Below, one piece after another: positions 17,013-23,952 of a stretch of 64,000 nucleotides of DNA (position 1 is the stretch's first letter; every line of letters begins with the position of its first letter). Source of the DNA: Streptomyces viridiviolaceus (GTDB lineage Bacteria; Actinomycetota; Actinomycetes; Streptomycetales; Streptomycetaceae); NCBI RefSeq assembly GCF_014650995.1, contig NZ_BMWA01000016.1:62001-126000 (forward strand), in the 5' to 3' direction. Position numbers and translations under genes: made by a program. Below the pieces are notes generated by a model. The model was not told the DNA's origin. It saw only the letters and a program-made list of their open reading frames with translations, and did not search any database.

Positions 17013-18431
17013 CTATGTCGATGCGGCGAGCGCCCTTCGGGTTGAGCCGCCGCTACGGCTGAGGCGCACACCGAACGCGGACGTCGCCAGGCCCAGTACG
17101 GCGGCTGCGCACCAGACGATCCGGAAGTCGTGCAGGGAGGCGGCACCGACGCGAGAGCCGACCACAGCGACCAGGACCGCGACGCCGACCGAGGTCGAGA
17201 TCTGACGGACAGAGTTGACCAGCGCCGAACCGGTCGCCGCACGGTGCCCCGGAACGGCATGCACACCAGCGGCCACCAGAGTTCCCAGGGCCAGACCGAC
17301 ACCCGTACCGGTCAACAACTGGCTGGGCAGCATGCCACGCCAGTAGTCCGGCGTGACGGACGCGAAGCACGCGAACCAGACCATGCCGCCCGCGAACAGC
17401 GTCCCGCCCGCGGCGACCAGCGGACCGTGCCCGAAGCGCTGCGCTGCGCGGGCCGTCAGAAGGGTGACGACCGGGACGAGGGCGGGACCGGGGACCAGGG
17501 CGAGACCGGTGCGCAGCGCGCTCCATTGCCAGACGTCCTGGCACCACAGCACATTCGACAGCAGCATGATCGCGAAGGCGACGCCGAACACGAAGCTGCC
17601 CGCGTTCGCCGCTCCGAAGCGCGGCAGCCGCAGCAGGTCCAGCTCGAACAACGGATGGGAGTGACGCAGGGACCTGTAGACGAACGCTGCCCCGCCGATC
17701 ACGGCAACGGCCAGGAGCAGTACGGTCCCGCCGCTCGCCCAGCCCCAGTCGGGTGCCTGCACCAGCGCCGCGGACAGCGCCGTGACCGCAGAGATGAGCA
17801 GCAGGGCGCCGAGGAGATCGGGCAGCGGACCCGTCTCCCGCGCGGCCGGCTTCGGCAGGACCGATCGGCCGGCGACGAGCGCCGCGATCCCGATGGGCAG
17901 GTTGACGGCGAAGACCCACCTCCAGTCCACCGCGGTCAGGAGGCCACCGGCGACGGGCCCGGCGGCCGCGGCGAGTCCGCCGACCGCGGCCCAGTTACGG
18001 GTGGCGTGGGTACGGCGTTCGGCCGGCACCGTTGCCAGCAGAAGGGCCAGGGACGTCGGAATCTGGGCGGACGCCCCGACAGCCTGCACGACCCGGGCCA
18101 CGACGAGAGTCTCCAGGTTCGGGGCCAGGGCACAGCCCAGCGACGCGAGGGTGAAGACGGCGATACCGGTGAGGAAGACCGGCCGCTGGCCTATGCGGTC
18201 ACCGGCGCGCCCGGCCACCACCAGCAGCGCGGCGAAGGTGATCGCGTAGGCGTTGAGGACCCAGGACAGCGAACCGAGGGTCACGCCCCCGCCGCCCTCG
18301 GAGAAGGTCTCTCCCATGGCTGGGAGCGCGACGTTGACGATCAACAGATCGAGATTAGTCATGAACACCGCCACCAGGACGACCGCGGCGGCCGTCCGGG
18401 GACGCTTTGAAAATCGAACCATCTCAGTCAT
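17013..18431 (-). CDS. DHA2 family MFS multidrug exporter (EmrB/QacA type)
   Basis: A 472-aa protein with 14 predicted transmembrane helices. The DHA2 hallmarks are the first-helix motif FMTNLDLLIVNVALPAMGE (about 22-40), GRAGDRIGQRPVFLTG between helices 2 and 3, and the antiporter motif C-like GGLAAAAGPVAGGLLT. The family exports drugs and dyes using the proton gradient. ATG at 18431 is preferred over an upstream TTG; ATG 18422 is also possible. It is divergent from an HxlR regulator and the two start regions share a repeated element, so efflux is probably induced through that regulator. Confidence 0.92.
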   Translation of the reverse strand: MTEMVRFSKRPRTAAAVVLVAVFMTNLDLLIVNVALPAMGETFSEGGGGVTLGSLSWVLNAYAITFAALLVVAGRAGDRIGQRPVFLTGIAVFTLASLGCALAPNLETLVVARVVQAVGASAQIPTSLALLLATVPAERRTHATRNWAAVGGLAAAAGPVAGGLLTAVDWRWVFAVNLPIGIAALVAGRSVLPKPAARETGPLPDLLGALLLISAVTALSAALVQAPDWGWASGGTVLLLAVAVIGGAAFVYRSLRHSHPLFELDLLRLPRFGAANAGSFVFGVAFAIMLLSNVLWCQDVWQWSALRTGLALVPGPALVPVVTLLTARAAQRFGHGPLVAAGGTLFAGGMVWFACFASVTPDYWRGMLPSQLLTGTGVGLALGTLVAAGVHAVPGHRAATGSALVNSVRQISTSVGVAVLVAVVGSRVGAASLHDFRIVWCAAAVLGLATSAFGVRLSRSGGSTRRALAAST

Positions 18432-18471
18432 GCGGCAAGCCAAACACGGGTAAGTTTGAAAATCAAACCAT
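18405..18471. promoter_or_regulatory. Two copies of an 18-bp element covering both divergent start codons
   Basis: GTTTGA-AAA-TCAAAC (18454-18468) is a perfect dyad directly before the HxlR start codon. CTTTGAAAATCGAAC at 18405-18419 is the same element with two changes, sitting on the first codons of the MFS gene. Extended to the following CCAT they match at 16 of 18 positions. Confidence 0.65.
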
Positions 18472-19003
18472 GACGGGTGACAATGAGGTGGTGACGACGC
18501 GCATCGATCCTCAGACCATGACTGGACGCCCCTGTTCGCTCGCTGCCGCCCTGCAGATCGTCGGTGACCGATGGGCTCTGCCGGCGATCCGCGAGGTCAT
18601 GCTCGGCAACCACCGGTTCCGGCAGATCGCCAGGAACACCGGCGCCCCCTCGGACCGTCTGGCGGCGCGCCTGAAGGCGCTGGTGGAGAGTGGTGTCCTC
18701 GAACGGCGCCCGCTGCCGGACGACGCACGCCACAGCGGCTACTACCTGACGGAGGCGGGACGCGATCTGGGGGGCATCACCCGCGAGCTCATCGGGTGGG
18801 GTGACCGCTGGGCCGTCACCACGCCGCCCAGCCGGCTCCTCCACCGGGACCACGAACTCGTCACCCACACGGTCTGCGAGACCTGTGGCGAACAGGTAAG
18901 TGGCGAGGACATCCACCGGGAGGAGCTCACGTCCGGCTGGGACCAGTCCGGTCCAGTGCGGTCCGCGACGGCGAGCACGTCCCATCAAGCCGGTCAGAGT
19001 TGA
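18470..19003 (+). CDS. HxlR family transcriptional regulator
   Basis: A 177-aa regulator. The winged helix is complete: PCSLAAALQIVGDRWALPAI, REVMLGNHRFRQIARNTGAP, SDRLAARLKALVESGVLERR, then the wing SGYYLTEAGRDLGG. After about residue 115 a C-terminal extension contains CETCGEQ, which could bind a metal or act as a redox switch, and is not part of the minimal HxlR domain. A GTG at 18491 is an alternative start that would leave the dyad free. It is divergent from the DHA2 exporter, its likely target. Confidence 0.88.
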   Translation: MTGDNEVVTTRIDPQTMTGRPCSLAAALQIVGDRWALPAIREVMLGNHRFRQIARNTGAPSDRLAARLKALVESGVLERRPLPDDARHSGYYLTEAGRDLGGITRELIGWGDRWAVTTPPSRLLHRDHELVTHTVCETCGEQVSGEDIHREELTSGWDQSGPVRSATASTSHQAGQS

Positions 19004-19736
19004 GCGTCCTTCGGCCATCGGCGCGGTCAGCCTCGAAGGGCGCGCCCCGACCTACCTCAGGCTTGTCGGCGACGGCTGAGGGGCGATGACCGGATGACGG
19101 TCAGCGCTCCAGCAGGCGTCAGACGTTTCACCGAGCTTTTCAGAACCAATCGGCCTCGCCCGGCAAATCTGAGCCCAACACTGGCCGAACTGCGCGTGCG
19201 CAGAACTGCTTTCGCCGTCTGCTCGCGCCCGGTGGCCCGGTCGCTCGACCAGCCCGGCGACTGGTGGTCTCTGCTGATCGGCACAGGGAGATCCTTCAAA
19301 TCCTGGAATGGGCCGCGAGCACACGACCACCGGCACGCGCCAGCTTGAGCCGGGCGATTGCGCTCACCTGTGCACCTCTCCACACGCGGCAAAGGCTCCT
19401 CGTCCTCGGTGAAGAGCAAGCCCCTGCCGCCTAGGTGCAGTGCGTGAACCACCAGGCGCAGCGACTCACCGCTCCGAGCCGTTCCGACATGACCGGCAGC
19501 ACATCCAGCGACGCACCGCTGATCGGCAGCCGGGCCAGCGGATCGCCAGCGTGTTCTCCCTCGCCCCCGGCGATCAGGGCCTTGGACGGGCCCGGCCAGC
19601 GCAGCAGCTCGCACCTGGCCCCGTGCGTTACCCGCGTTCTCCTGGCAGCCGCATTCGGCCCCGAGAGCGACGGCGAACTCTGCTCATCCGCCGCCGGCGC
19701 CGGGGGAGAGACGCCGCTGGCATGCCGGGGATACCG
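19004..19736. other. About 730 bp without a recognisable gene
   Basis: Frames on both strands are short, Arg/Pro-rich and unlike any family I know. It may be decayed coding sequence, but I cannot name a parent gene. Confidence 0.45.
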
Positions 19737-20174
19737 TCACCGGCCCGGCAGCCGCGTCGTGACTTCCTGCAGCACCCAGCCGTTGCCGTCCGGGTCGTTG
19801 AACGAAGCGAACGAGCCGTAGCTGGTGCGCTCCGCGTCCGGCCCAGGTACGCGTCCCTCGGTCCCGGCGCGATGGAACACTCCGCCCGCGTCATGGAACA
19901 CCTCGCTGACCTCCACGCCGCGATCGGCGAGCTCAGCCTGGGCCGCCTCGATATCGGTGACGATGAGGTGCAGGCCCTCGGCAGAGCCCGGTGCGGCAGA
20001 GCTGAGCCCGGTACCGAAGATGACCGAACACGGCGAGCCGGGCGGGGTGACCTGTACGACGCGAAAGTCCTTGCCGCGGGCGACGTCGGCGTCGAGCCTC
20101 CACCCCAGGTCCTCGTAGAAGTTCTTGGCTCGGTCGACGTCGGCGACCGGTACCACCACGACCTCGAGTTTCAT
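19737..20174 (-). CDS. VOC family protein (glyoxalase/bleomycin-resistance fold)
   Basis: A 145-aa single-module VOC protein: MKLEVVVVPVADVDRAKNFY, a middle strand SPCSVIFGTGL, LHLIVTDIEAAQAELADRGV opening the second half, and the closing FASFNDPDGNGWVLQE, whose Glu is a usual metal ligand. A His ligand at the first position is replaced (EVVVVPV), so metal catalysis is uncertain; a binding role is possible. The ATG at 20174 gives the family-standard start; a GTG two codons earlier has better spacing to AGGAG and could be used. No operon partner. Confidence 0.85.
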   Translation of the reverse strand: MKLEVVVVPVADVDRAKNFYEDLGWRLDADVARGKDFRVVQVTPPGSPCSVIFGTGLSSAAPGSAEGLHLIVTDIEAAQAELADRGVEVSEVFHDAGGVFHRAGTEGRVPGPDAERTSYGSFASFNDPDGNGWVLQEVTTRLPGR

Positions 20175-20575
20175 GTCCACGATCGATTTGCTCCTGTCCC
20201 TTGGTGTCCAACGGCCTCTGCCCATGGCGATGCGTGCTGCTCGTGGCACCCGCTGCGTATCCGTGGAAGGCCCTGGTCGTGGTGGGCGCCGGCCTGAGGA
20301 CGGACCGCCAGGCGACCAATTGTGATCAGTTGATTGCTTTGAGTGTTCATGATCCTAGCGACCCCGCTTGCCTGATGGCGGGCGGCGGCGCAGGTGTGGT
20401 CGATCGGATCGATGCCCTGGGTTTCCGTTGCCGCTGCCGCCCCCGTGCTGCGCATCGGCTTCCCGTAGCACATGGTGGTGGTGGGGCATCCCGCGCCGGT
20501 TACGAGAGCCCGCACTGGCGAACGGTGCCCGGACCCGGACAGGAGCGGCGACATTGCGCCACCAGTGCCTCTGAG
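20175..20575. other. 401 bp without a gene
   Basis: Holds the start region of the VOC gene and otherwise shows no convincing coding or repeat structure. Confidence 0.45.
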
Positions 20576-21010
20576 ATGAAGTCCGACATGACCCCACCCA
20601 GGAACCTGCTGATCGCCACCTTGTACGTCGTCTCCGACCGTCCCGTCGGACAAGGCGACCTCTCGCTGGCCCTCGCGGGGGCGGAACTCATCGACCCGCC
20701 GGAGCCGTCACTCTGGACGGCGGCCGCATCGACCCCGGCCCGCAGCGGGCCATGGACGATCGCCTGCTGGACGCGGCCGTGTCGTCGCTCGGCCGGGACG
20801 TGTCGTACGAGTCCCTGGAGGACTGGCCATGGCGCCGGGGCCGTGGCCTGCCGGCGGCTCATCGCGCCGCAATGGAGGCGGAAGGACAGGTCACCCGGCA
20901 ACGGCATCGCTGGATCCCGCGCAGGTCCGATCGGACAGCGCCGGCCGTCTCACCGGCCCGTCGCCACGCGGCCGAGCGCTGGACGCCGGTCAGACGACGG
21001 GGGCCGGCGC
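20576..21010 (+). pseudogene. GPP34 (GOLPH3-like) family protein, frameshifted and truncated
   Basis: The first frame, with ATG codons at 20576 and 20588, gives MTPPRNLLIATLYVVSDRPV and GQGDLSLALAGAELID, the typical N-terminus of Streptomyces GPP34 proteins. Near 20700-20715 the homology moves to another frame: MDDRLLDAAVSSLGRDVSYE, DWPWRRGRGLPAAHRAAMEA and the basic QVTRQRHRWIPRRSDRT. It fades after RRHAAERWT at about 20990. The C-terminal third is missing. GPP34 proteins bind phosphoinositides in eukaryotes; in Streptomyces the role is unclear. Confidence 0.8.
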
Positions 21011-21093
21011 CGAACAAGGATGCCGGCACCAGCACAGGTTTTGTCCAAAACGCCCGCCGAGATTGCCGGGCGCTGAGAGACGAAAGGTCACTC

Positions 21094-22155
21094 ATGCCTC
21101 GATCCATGCGCGCGCTCGTAGCCGGAAAGGTCGGCGAGCCTACCGATGTCCTGCGGCTGGAATCCCGGCCTGTTCCCACGCCAGAAGCTGGTCAGGCGTT
21201 GATCCGTGTGAAGGCGACTCCGATTCACGCCAGTGATCTGCACGTGCTGCGCGGCCGCTACGGTTTCTCCCCCGACTTTCCCACTGTTGGTGGTCACATG
21301 GAATGTATGGGCCGTGTTGAGGCTCTGGGTCCGGATACCGAAGGGCCAAAGATCGGCGAGCGTGTGGTCGTCGCTGCCGTACCGGCGGTACCCGGGCCCC
21401 ATGTGGCCGGAACCTGGCAGGAATACCTGGTCGCCGACACACGAAGGCTCCTGCCGGTCCCCGACCATCTGAGCGACTCCACCGCCTGTCAACTCGCCGT
21501 CAACCCCTTGACCGCGCTGCTCCTCGTGACGCGCGAACTCGACGTACAGCCGGGTGAATGGTTGTTGCAGACGGCCGCGGGCTCCACCGTCGGCCGGCTC
21601 GTCATCCAGCTGTCCCGGCACCTGGGGATCCGCACGATCAATGTCGTGCGGCGGCGCGGTGCCGTCGAGGAGATCAAAGCGTTTGGTGGGGACGAGGTCA
21701 TCTGCACCGAGGACGAGGACCTGTTGCAGCGTGTGGCTGAGACAGCAGGACCGGCCGGCGTGCGCAAGGCTGTCGACTGTGTCTCGGGACCCGTGGGTGC
21801 CCAGGTATCGCAGGCATTGGCTCCGGGGGGAGAGGTCGTGGTCTACGGCGCGCTCTCCACCCATCGGCAGACTGATCCGGCAGCGCTGACGATCCCGCTG
21901 CAGGCACGCTCGGTCATCTACGAGACCAAAGCGGTCCGCGGCTTCTGGCTGAACCGCTGGTTCGGCACTGTCTCACCTGAGGATGCGCTGGGCGCGTTGT
22001 CCCAGGTTCGCAGTCTCGTCGCTGAGGAAGTGCTGAGCATTCCTCAAGGTCAGCCGTTCCCGCTCGAACGCTTCGCTGAAGCCGTCTCGCTCGCCGAAAC
22101 ACCCGCACATGACGCCAAACCACTCTTCGTCTTCAAAGACGGCCAGGACTCCTAA
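21094..22155 (+). CDS. Zinc-independent medium-chain reductase (quinone oxidoreductase / MECR-like)
   Basis: A 353-aa MDR-superfamily NAD(P)H enzyme. The N-terminal GroES-like domain holds PEAGQALIRVKATPIHASDL and HVLRGRYGFSPDFPTVGGHM. The Rossmann domain holds WLLQTAAGSTVGRLVIQLSR (about 155-174), where the normal A-x-x-S/G-x-V-G nucleotide loop is recognisable, and INVVRRRGAVEEIKAFGGDE. Catalytic-zinc ligands are absent, as in quinone oxidoreductases and 2-enoyl reductases. GAAAGG precedes the ATG. It is not obviously in an operon: a GPP34 pseudogene lies before it and an IS remnant after it. Confidence 0.87.
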   Translation: MPRSMRALVAGKVGEPTDVLRLESRPVPTPEAGQALIRVKATPIHASDLHVLRGRYGFSPDFPTVGGHMECMGRVEALGPDTEGPKIGERVVVAAVPAVPGPHVAGTWQEYLVADTRRLLPVPDHLSDSTACQLAVNPLTALLLVTRELDVQPGEWLLQTAAGSTVGRLVIQLSRHLGIRTINVVRRRGAVEEIKAFGGDEVICTEDEDLLQRVAETAGPAGVRKAVDCVSGPVGAQVSQALAPGGEVVVYGALSTHRQTDPAALTIPLQARSVIYETKAVRGFWLNRWFGTVSPEDALGALSQVRSLVAEEVLSIPQGQPFPLERFAEAVSLAETPAHDAKPLFVFKDGQDS

Positions 22156-22164
22156 CGGAATGTC

Positions 22165-22668
22165 CTACGCGGTCTTGAGGGCCACGCCGGCGGTTGTGAG
22201 CGAACGCGGTTGCTGGTGTCCGGACGTGACCCTGGCTGACCTCAACAACCTGATGCTGCAAGCGAGACTGAGGAAGGCTTCGTCGATGTCGTCGCGTATC
22301 TCCCAGCGGATGCGCAGGCGGCGGAACCAGTGCAGGTGGGCGAACGCTCGCTCCACGACTCAGCGTTGGGTGCCCAGGCCGGAGACGTGCTCGGTGCCTC
22401 GGCGGGCGATCTGCGGCTTCACGCGGAGGTCCCAGACCAGGCGACGGTACGTGTCGTGGTCGTAGCCGCGGTCGCCCAGGACCACGTCCGGGCGGCGCCG
22501 GGGCCGGCCGCGCTTGCCGCGCACGGGTGGTACGGCCTGGAGGAGCGGGATCAGCTGGGTGACGTCGTTGCGGTTGCCGCCGGTCAGGGTGGCGGCGAGC
22601 GGGATGCCGGTGGCGTCGGTGACCAGGTTGGGCACATTCCGCCGAGCTGCGGGGTTCTGCTCGCTCAC
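22165..22668 (-). pseudogene. IS5-family transposase C-terminal remnant with a nonsense codon
   Basis: The frame reads LVTDATGIPLAATLTGGNRN, DVTQLIPLLQAVPPVRGKRG, VVLGDRGYDHDTYRRLVW and ARRGTEHVSGLGTQR, then a TGA (22360-22362) where relatives have Trp. It continues in the same frame with VVERAFAHLHWFRRLRIRWE to 22165. The catalytic Asp and Glu regions are thus on either side of a stop, and the N-terminal third is missing beyond about 22650. It is a dead copy of a common Streptomyces IS5-like element. Confidence 0.88.
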
Positions 22669-22845
22669 GCCTCGAACAGTGCCAGGTGGGAGCGTCGGGC
22701 CCCTGCCGCTTAGGTTGTTGGCTCTGCCGAGCTACTAAGAGGCCCTGCTGTCATGCGCCGGTTCTCCCGAGATCACCCGATCAGGGAGCTTGTTCGACAG
22801 GCCCGCCCCACGATCGATAAGCGGAGGAGTCTCAAGAATCGCCAC

Positions 22846-23826
22846 TCAGCGCCAGCTCGGGGACTGGCTGTTCGGTCCATCGAAGGGCACCGGTCGGCCC
22901 GTGAACGCGTCTAGCATGACCCGGCTGCCGACTGGCCGGTTCAGCACGACCGTCACACTCTCACCGTTCATCTCGCCAGTCCAGGGGCCCTTCCTCGCCT
23001 CGACGATGAACGCGGACAACACCACGCTGCCGTTGGTCTCAAGGACGTCTACACCGGGTCCGTCATCACAAGAGCCATGGTTGGCCGGCACGGTGACGGT
23101 CCGGCAGGCATCGGCCACCCCGACCAACCTGCCGAGGGGCAGCAACTGGCCTGATGAGACCCGGGCGGACTGCTTGATCGGCGACTCCGGGAGCTTCGAC
23201 GGACTGACGGCCATCCGTTTGAGGGCGGTGTCGTAGCCTTCCAGCGCGAACAGCCACGCGGGGACGGTAGCCGGGCCGCGGCTGGTGGCGACGGTCATCT
23301 CGCCCAGCCGTGCTCCGGTCACGGTCAGGTAAGGTGCCCCACTACCATTGCGGTCCATGCCGCAGGCCGCCCGAGCGTCCACCAGTGGCAGCGTGATCGA
23401 TCCGCCGCCTTTCCACGTCACCTGCCCGTCTTTGCGTGTTGCGGCGGGCAGGTTGCCACGGAGAAGGAAATTCTGGTCTTCGTAGGCGCGCTTGTCGGTT
23501 GCACTACTCAGGCCGTTATCGGGCAGCTGGATGGCCTCCCCCGTAGGGTAGTAGCCCTTGCGCCATGCTTCGGCCGCGATGGAACCGTCCCAGGCGTCGG
23601 CCACCTGCTGGGCCCGAGCCTCACGCTCAACGGACGGGGCGGCGCTGCGTACATGCTCTGCGCGGCTGTCTTCCTTCTCGCTGCTGCAGCCGCCGATGGT
23701 TCCTGTAGCCAGCAGCGCTGTGCGGTGTGGAGGTGTCTCGCCTCTGTGACGGACCGACCCTGGGCCGGGATCGGTCCGTTGCGACTGCCGATCCCCTCTT
23801 GTTGCTGCATCGTGACTGATCTTCAT
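22846..23826 (-). CDS. Putative secreted lipoprotein, start uncertain
   Basis: Up to 326 aa from the ATG at 23826. From about residue 45 it looks like a lipoprotein: HRTALLATGTIGGCSSEKED has a lipobox-like IGGC followed by a charged linker. The exported part is soluble, with WDGSIAAEAWRKGYYPTGEA, FLLRGNLPAATRKDGQV and VPAWLFALEGYDTALKRMAV, and three Cys residues that could form disulphides. The residues before the lipobox (GDRQSQRTDPGPGSVRHRGE) are too polar for a signal peptide and the hydrophobic core is short. Either translation begins at an unrecognised codon near 23745 or the signal sequence has been damaged. No family is recognised. It is divergent from tap. Confidence 0.6.
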   Translation of the reverse strand: MKISHDAATRGDRQSQRTDPGPGSVRHRGETPPHRTALLATGTIGGCSSEKEDSRAEHVRSAAPSVEREARAQQVADAWDGSIAAEAWRKGYYPTGEAIQLPDNGLSSATDKRAYEDQNFLLRGNLPAATRKDGQVTWKGGGSITLPLVDARAACGMDRNGSGAPYLTVTGARLGEMTVATSRGPATVPAWLFALEGYDTALKRMAVSPSKLPESPIKQSARVSSGQLLPLGRLVGVADACRTVTVPANHGSCDDGPGVDVLETNGSVVLSAFIVEARKGPWTGEMNGESVTVVLNRPVGSRVMLDAFTGRPVPFDGPNSQSPSWR

Positions 23827-23876
23827 TTGCCCATGCAGACGCCCTGTGTATCTGCGCCGCGCTGTTTCCGCAGGGC

Positions 23877-23917
23877 CCGTACGCGCTATGTACTGTGAAT
23901 GTACGTGATGCGTACGG
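23877..23917. repeat. Four GTAC elements at exact 11-bp spacing upstream of tap
   Basis: GTAC begins at 23879, 23890, 23901 and 23912, one per 11 bp. The outer two are embedded in a perfect 8-bp inverted repeat, CCGTACGC (23877-23884) and GCGTACGG (23910-23917). The array ends 35 bp before the tap start codon, in the gap shared with the divergent lipoprotein-like gene. Confidence 0.75.
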
Positions 23918-23952
23918 TTCATCGGTTAGGGTAGGGATCAGGAGGTGCTCCC

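Noticed and set aside
23877..23917. Reading the GTAC array as a replication origin
   Set aside because: Only four short elements, no DnaA-box-like or AT-rich melting region and no rep gene beside it; kept as a regulatory or iteron-like repeat instead.
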